Under the pieces are notes generated by a model, which saw only the letters and a program-made list of their open reading frames with translations, did not search any database and was not told the origin of the DNA. Position numbers and translations under genes: made by a program. A DNA stretch of 64,000 bases from Sphingobacteriales bacterium 50-39 (GTDB taxonomy: Bacteria > Bacteroidota > Bacteroidia > Chitinophagales > Chitinophagaceae), in NCBI GenBank assembly GCA_001898505.1, contig MKTZ01000012.1:241570-305569 (forward strand). Direction: 5' to 3'. The stretch's first letter is position 1; every line of letters starts with the position of its first letter. Of this stretch, positions 24,735 through 33,082 are shown in pieces.

Positions 24735-26627
24735 TTACAATTTAATACGGACTCCGGCTGTCAGGTTGGTACCCTGTACGCTGTAGCCATATACTTCATA
24801 ATAATTCGTCTTGTTGGTAAGGTTCTTTACATCGAGGAAAACACTACAGCCGGTGGTGGGCACCTGGTATTCGGCATAAGCGTTCCATAACGCATAGCTG
24901 CCCAAGGTAACAGAGACCCTGGAATAAGGGGGGGCTGATTCGTAGGCGTAATCGAAACGTTGTCCGGTGACCTGCAGGCTGCTGCTGATGAACATTCCTT
25001 TAAAGGGACGGACACCTGCCGAGAACTGGAAATTATTCTTCGGCCTTAGCTGCAAGCCTTTGTAGGTTGTGTCCTTTGTCGTCAGCCTCTGGGTGGTCTC
25101 GCCCGTGACGTAGGTGTACGAGGCTTTGAATGAAAAGACATTGTTCAGGTTGTAATTGATCTCCGCCTCTATGCCATGATCGTGTTGTTTGTCCCTGTTG
25201 AAATAGCCCGTGTTGCCCGACACCGGGTCATATGCGAATACGATCATATTCTTCACCGAACGGTCGAAATAATCGCCGGAGATAGAGAGGCTTTCGTCAA
25301 GCAGAAACAATTGCGCACCTCCTTCTGACGTATTGGATTTTTCAGGTTTGAGACCGGGATTGGCGCCAAAGGGGCCATAGAGCTCGTTGACAGAGGGCGC
25401 TCTGAAGCCGGATGAAATGTTTACGAACAGCTTTAGCCTTCTGTTGATAAGATAGGAGGGGTTAAAGCTGTAGGTGAAGTTGTCCCCGTATTTGTTGTTA
25501 TGATCATACCGGCCGCCCAACTCCACGTTCAGTCCCTGGTTCTTATAAAGAAGAGAGGCATAGGGGCTGATGATGCTGTTGACCGTATCCGGCTTGACCA
25601 GCGTATAGGTCTGGAAGCTGGCCCCGCCGACAAGCTGTATGTTTTGCGAGAAATGATGCGTGACGAAAGCTTCGGCATGATGGAAGCGTCCCTGGTACAG
25701 AGAATTATACGGGTCGCCATAATTCCTTTGCGTATAGTCGTACCCGTAGTTGGCATAGACCGTGCCCTTTTCATATTTCAGGTTGGCCGTCAAACCTGTG
25801 TTGACGAGATTGGCGGTATAAGGAACTTTCCCTCCTTCGAATGGACCATTGGAGATACTGCCTTTGTATTCCGAATAGCGGAAGTAGGGGGATATTTTTA
25901 AATTGCCTGATACATTAATGCCCGTCCTGGCTTGGAAAGCCTGCATATTGTATCCGTTCTTTGGGAAATTGCCATTGCCGGTGGTATCTTTTGCTTCTGC
26001 AATACCATCTGTATTCAGGTGTTGATAATTGAGATCGTATTCGAATATCTTTCCTTTTCGCGCAAAGTCCGCCGCACCCTTCAGGGTATGGTAGGAGCCG
26101 TAAGAAAGGATGCCGCTGCCCGAGGTCTGTTCGGACTCGGCCTTGCGGGTTATGATGTTGATGACGCCGGCTACGGCGCTGGATCCATATAACACGGACT
26201 GGCTGCCCTTCAGTATCTCCACTCTGTCGATGGTGTTCAGCGGGATCAGGCGTATGTCATACTGGCCTCCTAATTGAGATGGGTCATTCAGGGGTATGCC
26301 ATCCAATAGTATCAGCGTGTATTTATCGCTGGCTCCGCGGAGATAGATGCTCTTATCTTTTCCGGGATTGCTATTGGCGCCACTGACCAGGATGCCCGTT
26401 TGTTCGTTCAATAACTGGGAGAGGTCTTTTCCGGCGCTGTGGTCGATGACTTCGCGGGGAATGATGGTGACGATCTTGCCCGTCTCACTCAGTTTCTTAG
26501 GGGATTTGGTGGCGGTGACTACCACCTGGTCCAGTTGTTTGGCTGTGGTGTCGTGGGTTGTCTGCGCGATCAGGGTGCTGTTGCCGGCCATTGCCAGCAT
26601 GCCGAGAAGGAAATTTTTCTTGCTCAT
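24735..26627 (-). CDS. btuB: TonB-dependent cobalamin receptor
   Basis: A 630-residue outer-membrane receptor: signal peptide, TonB box DQVVVTATK (residues about 33-41), plug domain with VSGANSNPGKDKSIYLRGASDKYTLILLDG and VEILKGSQSVLYGSSAVAGVINIIT, then a 22-strand-type barrel ending in an aromatic tail. An adenosylcobalamin riboswitch lies upstream and cobalamin genes lie downstream, so transport of cobalamin or cobinamide is well supported. It is the first gene of the unit leading to cobC. Confidence 0.93.
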   Translation of the reverse strand: MSKKNFLLGMLAMAGNSTLIAQTTHDTTAKQLDQVVVTATKSPKKLSETGKIVTIIPREVIDHSAGKDLSQLLNEQTGILVSGANSNPGKDKSIYLRGASDKYTLILLDGIPLNDPSQLGGQYDIRLIPLNTIDRVEILKGSQSVLYGSSAVAGVINIITRKAESEQTSGSGILSYGSYHTLKGAADFARKGKIFEYDLNYQHLNTDGIAEAKDTTGNGNFPKNGYNMQAFQARTGINVSGNLKISPYFRYSEYKGSISNGPFEGGKVPYTANLVNTGLTANLKYEKGTVYANYGYDYTQRNYGDPYNSLYQGRFHHAEAFVTHHFSQNIQLVGGASFQTYTLVKPDTVNSIISPYASLLYKNQGLNVELGGRYDHNNKYGDNFTYSFNPSYLINRRLKLFVNISSGFRAPSVNELYGPFGANPGLKPEKSNTSEGGAQLFLLDESLSISGDYFDRSVKNMIVFAYDPVSGNTGYFNRDKQHDHGIEAEINYNLNNVFSFKASYTYVTGETTQRLTTKDTTYKGLQLRPKNNFQFSAGVRPFKGMFISSSLQVTGQRFDYAYESAPPYSRVSVTLGSYALWNAYAEYQVPTTGCSVFLDVKNLTNKTNYYEVYGYSVQGTNLTAGVRIKL

Positions 26628-26680
26628 TACAGTTAATTGTTTTTCCCAATGTTGACACTGGGGTTAATTGAATAATGTCT

Positions 26681-26710
26681 GTCCTGTCGGACGAACCGCC
26701 TGAGCGGTTC
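26681..26710 (+). repeat. possible double-hairpin repeat, copy D (btuB leader)
   Basis: GTCC-TGTC-GGAC (26681-26692) followed by GAACCGC-CTGA-GCGGTTC (26693-26710). The order matches the other copies but both loops have four bases. It lies between the riboswitch and btuB, so it could also serve in the riboswitch expression platform. Confidence 0.45.
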
Positions 26711-26753
26711 CTGAATGAGCCTTCGGAAATAAATAATGAAGCGGATAACACTC

Positions 26754-26950
26754 CATGCTTTTCGCCCGAAAGCCTTGAATTGTGAAATGATCTGGCAGGT
26801 CTTCTGGCTTATGCCTTCTCCGGGCGACCTTCCCATCCGACGATTGTCGGACAGTGGTTAGAAGTTTGCCGGAGACTTTTGATTGGCATTTACAGCTACG
26901 GGGATAGCGCCGGACTTACACCGGACTTCCCTTTTAATGATCCGTTGTTA
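26754..26950 (-). promoter_or_regulatory. adenosylcobalamin riboswitch upstream of btuB
   Basis: Read on the minus strand it shows the cobalamin aptamer: AAAAGGGAAGTCCGGTGTAA, GCTATCCCCGTAGCTGTAA and the late GCCAGAAGACCTGCC, with paired arms between. A GATCCGC / GGATC hairpin stands just before it. Downstream is the hairpin GCTTTCGGGCGAAAAGCATG (26773-26754), also found after the second riboswitch, probably part of the expression platform. It should lower btuB expression when cobalamin is plentiful. Confidence 0.92.
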
Positions 26951-27027
26951 GCGGATCAACCAAATTCGAGGCAAATGTAGGAAGTTTAACCTGGAAGATT
27001 TGTAAAATTTATCTGAGGGGTGTTGTC

Positions 27028-27035
27028 TAATTTTG
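27028..27035 (+). promoter_or_regulatory. candidate -7 box for the 103-residue orphan gene
   Basis: TAATTTTG fits TAnnTTTG, about 36 bases before the start codon. TTTG at 26999-27002 is 25 bases upstream, slightly farther than the usual 17-23. Confidence 0.35.
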
Positions 27036-27070
27036 ATGTCCCATACCTGGAAGATCAATAAACCTGTCTT

Positions 27071-27382
27071 ATGAAGTATGAAGTGTACGAGGGCATTGCC
27101 GTACAGGATGACTTTAATCGATTTGATTTCATTAGCAATGGGAAGAATGGACCTGTCCGTAAGAGGGTCTCTTTTTCCAGAACGGAAATGCGTAAATTTG
27201 TTATGGTGAAAAAAGTGATAAAGGAAATAAGTTGGGTCTCTGGCACTGAAGTTACCTATACTGTCAGCGAAGACCTTAACAGGCTAAAGGGTAAGATCGA
27301 CGCTCCCAGAAAGCTTGCTCAAGCTAACGAGGCTTTGCGTAAGCTCAAAACTCCTTTGCCGGATAGGAGTACTAAGAAATAA
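27071..27382 (+). CDS. hypothetical protein, 103 residues, basic
   Basis: I do not recognise this protein with confidence. The N-terminal part (MKYEVYEGIAVQDDFNRFDF, GKNGPVRKRVSF) faintly recalls DUF6934-type proteins; the remainder is Lys/Arg-rich and helical (LNRLKGKIDAPRKLAQANEALRKL). It is the only plus-strand gene inside the minus-strand cobalamin region, lies between the btuB riboswitch and the adenosyltransferase remnant, and its end overlaps that remnant by 11 bp. It is more AT-rich than the surrounding genes, which hints at later insertion. A truncated or shifted product is possible. Confidence 0.5.
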   Translation: MKYEVYEGIAVQDDFNRFDFISNGKNGPVRKRVSFSRTEMRKFVMVKKVIKEISWVSGTEVTYTVSEDLNRLKGKIDAPRKLAQANEALRKLKTPLPDRSTKK

Positions 27383-27627
27383 TCTTCCCTTCCTCTCCCG
27401 GTGTCTCGCTTTTAAATCTTTTATACAAGAACAATTTCCACTTCCCCTCTGCTATTCCTGCTTTATCCATTTCAGCTCTCGATAGGGTGAAAAAGAGGTC
27501 TGATAGCCGATTGATGTATGCCGGTATGGCCGGATGTATAGTGTCGTGGCAGAGTGCGGACACTTCATTACCTCCCGGCAAGAGACCCGTGGCGCCTGTA
27601 TCCCCTTTTTTTAGTGTATATCTTCAT
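27372..27627 (-). pseudogene. remnant of PduO-type cob(I)alamin adenosyltransferase
   Basis: The ATG at 27627 starts MKIYTKK and, after removing one A from a run of seven A, reads GDTGATGLL, the PduO N-terminal signature. It then jumps to the C-terminal signature PGGNEVSALCH, lacks the usual ARTVCRRAE-like helix, and ends with PAIPAYINRLSDLFFTLSR and KWK. Roughly 100 central residues are missing, including the AYGTVDELN and DP/R-rich nucleotide-binding parts, so no activity is expected. The ATG lies inside the last codons of the ABC ATPase gene (17-bp overlap), showing the intact ancestor was coupled to that operon. Confidence 0.8.
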
Positions 27628-28636
27628 GAGAAATAGTTAACGTGCGTAATGCTTGTAAGAGCGCTGATATTGTGGTAAAGCTTTGACTACCCGATATGCT
27701 TTTTAAGGTCCAGGTGATCCCGTCAGCGTGTATGGAAGGCAGGCCTTCCGATGCGACTTCGAACCCTTCGCGTTGCAATGCTCTTTTTGTCCAGAATGCA
27801 GCAGCTCCTTCGCCCATCAGTCCGATCTTTTTTGAGCTTCCGGCATGGATATGAAAGCTGCCCGTGTCCTTGTCAAAGTGAATACCTTCTTTATCAAAGA
27901 CGGCTTCGAAAGTGCCATTCAATACCAGGTCTTCCGGGGCTCCTTTTTCAAGCGCTCCTCCCGCCCGATGGAGGAGCCAGACCTCATCGGCCGCCTGTAA
28001 TGCAAGATCCAGCTCGTGTGTAGAAAGCAGGATGCCTTTCTGTGTCGTCCGCGCCAGCTTGTGCAACAGCTGCATGATCTGGATACGGCTGGGCAGGTCC
28101 AGGTGTGCGGTGGGTTCATCCAGCATCATCAACGGCGTATCCTGCGCCAATGCCCGGGCCAGCATCACCTTTTGTTTTTCCCCATCGCTGAGCATTCCCA
28201 TCTTCCTTTCGGCATAGCCTTCGATGCCTGCCATCTCCATGGCCCATGCGATGATGCGTTTGTCCTCTTCGCGTAAGGTTCCCAGCCAGCCGGAATACGG
28301 ATATCTTCCCAGCGCCACCAGTGAATAGACCGTGAGATGGCTATGCCGTACCGGGTCTGTCAGTACGAGGCTGATCTTACGGGCCAGCCGGGAAGGATCC
28401 CGCAGTGAGGCTCCTTTGTCGCCAAGGAGGTCGATCTTTCCTCCCAGCGCAGGCTGCAGACCGGAGAGCGTCCGCATCAGCGTAGATTTCCCCGAGCCGT
28501 TCGGTCCCAACAGACAGATCATCCGACCCCCGTCGATATTTAAAGATACCGGGCCTGCGATGGCGACAGGCCTGCCGCCGACATGATAACCGGCCAACAG
28601 TTCCGTTGTTGTCAATAAAGTTTGCCGGCTACTCAT
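27611..28636 (-). CDS. btuD: cobalamin/iron-type ABC transporter ATPase
   Basis: A 341-residue FecE/BtuD-type ATPase that drives corrinoid import from the cytoplasmic face. Walker A GPNGSGKST (about residue 44), a signature loop LSDGEKQK in place of LSGGQ, Walker B LMMLDEPTAHLD and the switch STHELDLA are present. About 100 extra residues follow the ATPase core (from FDKDTGSFHIHAG on), a regulatory-looking tail that short BtuD proteins lack. It overlaps the permease gene by ATGA. Assignment to cobalamin rests on the neighbours; the fold alone would also fit a siderophore or heme importer. Confidence 0.88.
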   Translation of the reverse strand: MSSRQTLLTTTELLAGYHVGGRPVAIAGPVSLNIDGGRMICLLGPNGSGKSTLMRTLSGLQPALGGKIDLLGDKGASLRDPSRLARKISLVLTDPVRHSHLTVYSLVALGRYPYSGWLGTLREEDKRIIAWAMEMAGIEGYAERKMGMLSDGEKQKVMLARALAQDTPLMMLDEPTAHLDLPSRIQIMQLLHKLARTTQKGILLSTHELDLALQAADEVWLLHRAGGALEKGAPEDLVLNGTFEAVFDKEGIHFDKDTGSFHIHAGSSKKIGLMGEGAAAFWTKRALQREGFEVASEGLPSIHADGITWTLKSISGSQSFTTISALLQALRTLTISHEDIH

Positions 28637-29715
28637 CCGTATATACTTAAATTATTCTTACTAAGAATGATCCAGATCACTACCGGTGCGCCGACGAATG
28701 ATGTGATAATATTGATAGGCAAGGCCGTCTGGCTACCCGGTAATTGACCGATCAGGTCACAGAGCAGAAGAAGCGCCGTACCGATGAGACAACAGGCGGG
28801 GATCAATATCCGGTGACTGGAAGTGGAAAAAATGGAACGGGCCATCTGTGGCACTGCGATGCCTATGAAGCCAATAGGGCCGCAAAAGGCGGTGATGCTG
28901 CCAGCCAGCAGGCTTGTGCTGCAAATGATGATGACCCTCGCCCGGTGTATCGTTACTCCCATGCTCCTGGCATAATTATCTCCCAGCAGCAGCGCGTCCA
29001 GCATCTTGGAAGAAAGGAAGGAGAGGATAAGGCCTGTCAGCGTCACCGCCGCGAGAATATACAGCTGGGCTCCTGTCACTCCTCCCAGGGACCCGAATGT
29101 CCACAGCAGATAATCCTTTATCAGCTCAGCGTCGCTGAAATACTGCCAGATGCTGATGATAGACAGGGTTGCAGTGCTGACCATCACGCCGATGATCAAC
29201 ATCACTACGTTGTCTCGTACTTTCCTGGATATCGCGATCACCAGCAGCATGACGCCAGCGGCTCCCATACATCCTGTCAGTGTGATAAGCCAGCTGCCGG
29301 AGATACCTAGTTCACGGATGGTGTACAGGGTGATGATGCTGCCACCTCCCAGCATGATAGCGGCCACGCCAAGGCTGGCGCCGGCCGTAACGCCCAGCAC
29401 CGATGGCTCGGCAAGAGGATTACGGAACAGGGTTTGCATCTGCAGACCGCTGACTGAGAGACCGCAACCTGCAATTACTGCTGTACAAGCCTTGGGGATC
29501 CTGATCTGGCTGACGATGTAGCGTCCTGTATTGTCTTCGCCAGGCAAGGACAAAATGATCCTCAGGACAGACTTGAGAGGTATCCTTACCGTCCCGAGAG
29601 CAATGTCCAGAAAAAATACCAGGGCGAGGAGCAGACATAATGCAACCCATTTCCAGGCTTTATGCCCGGCGGAGCGGGGAGAGAGATTTTTATGGAGGCG
29701 AGCGGGTTTCATCAT
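28633..29715 (-). CDS. btuC: FecCD/BtuC-type ABC transporter permease
   Basis: An inner-membrane permease of about ten helices. Motifs of the family are IRIPKACTAVIAGCGLSVSGLQMQTLFRNPLAEPSVLGVTAGASLG near the start, LLGDNYARSMG (the coupling region for the ATPase) and FCGPIGFIGIAVPQMAR. The ATG at 29715 overlaps the stop of the substrate-binding gene as ATGA, so the 36 upstream codons in the same frame are not used. It pairs with the ATPase downstream and the BtuF lipoprotein upstream. Confidence 0.92.
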   Translation of the reverse strand: MMKPARLHKNLSPRSAGHKAWKWVALCLLLALVFFLDIALGTVRIPLKSVLRIILSLPGEDNTGRYIVSQIRIPKACTAVIAGCGLSVSGLQMQTLFRNPLAEPSVLGVTAGASLGVAAIMLGGGSIITLYTIRELGISGSWLITLTGCMGAAGVMLLVIAISRKVRDNVVMLIIGVMVSTATLSIISIWQYFSDAELIKDYLLWTFGSLGGVTGAQLYILAAVTLTGLILSFLSSKMLDALLLGDNYARSMGVTIHRARVIIICSTSLLAGSITAFCGPIGFIGIAVPQMARSIFSTSSHRILIPACCLIGTALLLLCDLIGQLPGSQTALPINIITSFVGAPVVIWIILSKNNLSIYG

Positions 29716-30866
29716 TGTAATTGTCGGTAATAGACCAGCGTATGATCCTGTAACAGTCCGGGGTGGAGGATGCTGATCATATCCGCCAGCACTACCTGGG
29801 GATTCACGACACCGGACTCCCAATAGTCGTTGGACCCCAGATCATTTGTCCTTTTGTCAAAGTTGTACAAATTTCCTGTTTTGAAAGACCGGAAGCTGGC
29901 GTATCGGGGGTCTTTTCCCAAGATATCCTGTTTGGTATTTACATATCCGATATTCAGCCAGTATTCCGCCGTCAACGCTTCCGGGGCTGCCGACTCGAAG
30001 GTCAGGGACAGGCTGCCGGTGCCCTTACTATCCGACCAGTTGTAGCCACCGCCCGCATCTTGTATGAAATGCGCCATATAGCTATCGCCGGCCGGCATGA
30101 ACCAGGACCCTTTAAATGGCATTCCGATGATGACATGCGGATGTGTTTTTGCCTGATGACCCAATTGCGCCAGACTATCGTATATCTTTACCACGCTGTC
30201 GAATTTTTTGTTGACCTGCGCTTCCTTATTCGTCAATGCAGCCATCAGCTTTACCCATTCCGCCTTGCCGAGGGGGGTATTTTCCAGCCATTCTGCATTT
30301 ACGATGACGGGTATGCCTGCATCCGTCAGCACTTTGTATTTGCCGGCGTTGGCCTGGGGGTTGCTCATCGCCATCATCAGTCCGGGATGCATGGATATCA
30401 CCAGCTCGTTATTGATATTTTCATCCAGCCCTACTTCCACGGTCTTGTGTGTGCGAATATTCTCCCGAACGATGGGGGAATTGGCATACCGAAGGCTACC
30501 CAGTCCCGTGATCCTGTCGGCCACCCCTGCAAAATCCGCCATTCCAATATGGGTGGAAGACGTGGCGATCATCGTCTGCACGGGTATGGGTATCACCTGC
30601 GCTCCGGGATAGCCGGTGGGTAGGGGGTGGCCTCTTTGTACCAGGAGATATTCTATCGTATCCTGCCTGTTGCCATTGCGATCGATTATATGCACCACTT
30701 TGAAACCGTCGTGATAGTCGATGGTAAAACCATGAGCATAGCGTATGGAAGTCTGTGCCTGGGCTGTGTCTCCGCTGCCTGTGGCAGCGGCGGGCCCCTG
30801 CCTGGCTGCCGGCGAGTGGCAGGAAAAAATGAATGATAGAATGACAAGATAAAAAAGCCTGTTCAT
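29712..30866 (-). CDS. btuF: periplasmic corrinoid-binding lipoprotein, BtuF-like
   Basis: A substrate-binding protein with a lipobox signal (FIFSC, Cys at about residue 16) and two lobes of the TroA/BtuF type: QVIPIPVQTMIATSSTHIGMADFAGVADRITGLG, then EVGLDENINNELVISMHPGLMMA, a linker helix, and NEWLENTPLGKAEW-like and C-terminal lobe segments. It is likely to bring corrinoids to the BtuC/BtuD importer encoded directly downstream. The ATG at 30866 starts just after the cobQ stop. A heme or siderophore ligand cannot be excluded by sequence alone; the riboswitch-led operon argues for cobalamin. Confidence 0.85.
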   Translation of the reverse strand: MNRLFYLVILSFIFSCHSPAARQGPAAATGSGDTAQAQTSIRYAHGFTIDYHDGFKVVHIIDRNGNRQDTIEYLLVQRGHPLPTGYPGAQVIPIPVQTMIATSSTHIGMADFAGVADRITGLGSLRYANSPIVRENIRTHKTVEVGLDENINNELVISMHPGLMMAMSNPQANAGKYKVLTDAGIPVIVNAEWLENTPLGKAEWVKLMAALTNKEAQVNKKFDSVVKIYDSLAQLGHQAKTHPHVIIGMPFKGSWFMPAGDSYMAHFIQDAGGGYNWSDSKGTGSLSLTFESAAPEALTAEYWLNIGYVNTKQDILGKDPRYASFRSFKTGNLYNFDKRTNDLGSNDYWESGVVNPQVVLADMISILHPGLLQDHTLVYYRQLQ

Positions 30867-30873
30867 TATTGCA

Positions 30874-32418
30874 TCAGTTTTTGAGGGTTTTGTAGATGTA
30901 ATCAATGTCGAGATGTTCTCTTAGCAAGGCCGCCAGCCTGTCGTACTGCTCTTCCTTGTATCGCCGGTGGTCGGGTGTTTGTCCTTTTTTGTCTGTATAG
31001 CGAGCCAGCAGGGAGTCTATTACTATTGCGTTATCGAGGATACCATGGAGGTAGGTGCCCCAGCAGCGATCATTTAAATAATACCCGTCGGAGGCGGTGC
31101 TGCCATAGGTGGGAGTCCCGGCCGCGTTTATGAACTGATTGAGCGGGTTGGCTAATCCCAGGGGCCTAGTCTCCCCCATATGTATCTCATAACCTTCACA
31201 GATATGCGCATTACCCCGGAACCTGAATTGTCGCTGCAGGGTCGTCTTATTTTTTTGCAGGATGGTAGATACCGGCAGGATACCTATTCCTTCCAGTGAG
31301 CCTTTCGAGGACTCTACCTGGTCGGGGTCATCTATCCGCTGCCCCAGCATCTGGTAACCGCCACAGATGCCGATGATGGTCTTTTGCCGGCTATGTGCCC
31401 GACGTATAGCCTCCACGACGCCTGTTTCATAGAGGGTTGCCAGGTCTTCGATGGTGTTCTTGCTTCCGGGCAGGATGATGATATCGGCCTTTTCGATGTC
31501 ATCGGGGTGGTGGCTGTAATACAGATTCACCCGCTGGTCGCGACTGAGCTGATGGAAGTCGGTGAAGTTGGAGAGGCGCTGGAGAAGTACTACTACGATG
31601 TTGATTTTTCCGGAGAGATAGTTTCTTCCTTTCTCAGTGGTGCTGATGGAATCTTCTTCTTCGATGAAGATATCCCGGAAGTATGGTACGACACCTACTA
31701 CGGGCACTCCACAAAGTCCTTCCAACTGGACCCTGCCGCTATCGAACAGCCGGGCGTCGCCTCTAAACTTATTAATGATAATGCCTTTGATACATGCTCT
31801 TTCTTCGGGACTCAGCAGGGCCATCGTACCATAGCAGCTGCCAAAGACCCCGCCTCTATCGATGTCGGCGACGAGGTAGGCGGCGGCGCCCGCAGCCATT
31901 GCCATCCGCATATTGGTGATGTCCAGGTGTTTCAGGTTCAATTCGGAAATGCTGCCAGCCCCTTCCATTACAATAGGAGTATGGCGGGACGCCAATCGAT
32001 GGTAGGCATTCTTTACCTCTGTGAAGAGGGTTTCGCGGTCGCGGGTGAGAAAATATTCCGCTGCCGAGGTATTGCCTGCCGGTGTGCCATGAAGGACGAC
32101 CTGTGCACTCAGGTCGGTTGTGGGTTTTAGCAATACCGGGTTCATATCCGTGTGACATGGGATGGCGCAGGCTTCCGCCTGTACTGCCTGTGCACGTCCT
32201 ATTTCCAGACCTTCGGGCGTAGCATAGCTGTTCAGGGACATATTCTGTGCCTTGAAGGGGGCAGGGGTATAGCCATCCTGACGGAATATCCTGCAGAATC
32301 CCGTGGTGATGACAGATTTCCCTACGTCGGAACCTGTGCCTACAAACATGATGGACCGAAGCCCTTTTTTACCTTGCATTGACTTATGTATGCATTGACT
32401 GCCAGTGGCAGGGTTCAC
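30874..32418 (-). CDS. cobQ: cobyric acid synthase
   Basis: A large cytoplasmic glutamine-dependent enzyme that amidates adenosylcobyrinic a,c-diamide at four side chains. The N-terminal P-loop-like domain is seen in MFVGTGSDVGKS, PFKAQNMSLNSYATPEGLEIGRAQAVQAEA and DIDRGGVFGS; the C-terminal glutaminase has the nucleophile Cys in GICGGYQMLG and the late His in GTYLHG. The frame opens at 32418, but the ATG at 32379 (MQGKKGLRSIMF) fits the family better; two direct copies of AGTCAATGCA lie between. It heads the second cobalamin unit under a riboswitch. Confidence 0.95.
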   Translation of the reverse strand: MNPATGSQCIHKSMQGKKGLRSIMFVGTGSDVGKSVITTGFCRIFRQDGYTPAPFKAQNMSLNSYATPEGLEIGRAQAVQAEACAIPCHTDMNPVLLKPTTDLSAQVVLHGTPAGNTSAAEYFLTRDRETLFTEVKNAYHRLASRHTPIVMEGAGSISELNLKHLDITNMRMAMAAGAAAYLVADIDRGGVFGSCYGTMALLSPEERACIKGIIINKFRGDARLFDSGRVQLEGLCGVPVVGVVPYFRDIFIEEEDSISTTEKGRNYLSGKINIVVVLLQRLSNFTDFHQLSRDQRVNLYYSHHPDDIEKADIIILPGSKNTIEDLATLYETGVVEAIRRAHSRQKTIIGICGGYQMLGQRIDDPDQVESSKGSLEGIGILPVSTILQKNKTTLQRQFRFRGNAHICEGYEIHMGETRPLGLANPLNQFINAAGTPTYGSTASDGYYLNDRCWGTYLHGILDNAIVIDSLLARYTDKKGQTPDHRRYKEEQYDRLAALLREHLDIDYIYKTLKN

Positions 32419-32420
32419 TT

Positions 32421-32605
32421 CATGCTTTTCACCCGAAAGCGATGAATATCGAATGATGCCGGCAGGTCTTCTGGCTTATGTCGTTCCGGCCCGCCTTCCC
32501 GTCCCGGGGGGACAGTGGTCTGAAGTTTGCCGGAGTGAAAATGACATTTACAGCTACGGGGATAGCGCCGGAATAGCACCGGACTTCCCTTTTAATCCGT
32601 GTATG
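32421..32605 (-). promoter_or_regulatory. adenosylcobalamin riboswitch upstream of cobQ
   Basis: On the minus strand the aptamer reads AAAAGGGAAGTCCGGTGCTA, GCTATCCCCGTAGCTGTAAA and, at the end, GCCAGAAGACCTGCC. The following hairpin GCTTTCGGGTGAAAAGCATG (32440-32421) is nearly the same as after the btuB riboswitch, and the cobQ frame starts right after it. The whole aptamer lies inside the 3' part of an upstream reading frame (32429-33082). Confidence 0.92.
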
Positions 32606-33082
32606 GAGGAACCAGCATCCGGTGCGAAGGTAAGTCAGGGGAGTCTTTCTACAAAACGGCTGCTCATCCGGGTCCATCTCCACCAGCCACCACTCCCGGC
32701 CCGTGGTGTCTTTTTTGTATCCCGGAGGTGTCGAATCGCTGATCTCCGGGGCGTATCGAAGTGCATATCTTGGGTTTAGTATCCGGAATTTTATGGGTTG
32801 ATCAAAATAGCCATCCGGCATTATATTTTTCCGGTCTCCGATCTTCATTCCTTCGAGAATGGCTCTTTGGATTACCAGTTTGCATTTGAAATCCGCATCC
32901 ACGAGAAAATGCCTTTCAAAACTGACCACCTCCGCACAACAACCATAGTTGTCGATGGCAAAGTAGGTTAGTTTTTTATTTTGGAAAGTCAGGTCAAGTA
33001 TTCTTTCATAATCCGAGAGTTTTGGATCTAATCCTTCTACAAAGCGATGATAAAGTGGTACATGGTTCAGGGGTTGCCTCAA
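32429..33082 (-). CDS. hypothetical protein coupled to the TonB receptor, 3' end overlapping a riboswitch
   Basis: I do not recognise this 217-residue frame. It starts with TTG overlapping the receptor stop (TTGA), which suggests translational coupling, and the first ~155 residues look like a real globular protein (e.g. YFAIDNYGCCAEVVSFERHF, REWWLVEMDPDEQPF). There is no signal peptide. The last ~55 codons coincide with the cobalamin riboswitch, so that tail is either a by-product of RNA sequence or the gene has lost its own stop. An alternative is that it is a decayed gene. Confidence is limited by the lack of an ATG start. Confidence 0.5.
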   Translation of the reverse strand: MRQPLNHVPLYHRFVEGLDPKLSDYERILDLTFQNKKLTYFAIDNYGCCAEVVSFERHFLVDADFKCKLVIQRAILEGMKIGDRKNIMPDGYFDQPIKFRILNPRYALRYAPEISDSTPPGYKKDTTGREWWLVEMDPDEQPFCRKTPLTYLRTGCWFLHTRIKREVRCYSGAIPVAVNVIFTPANFRPLSPRDGKAGRNDISQKTCRHHSIFIAFG

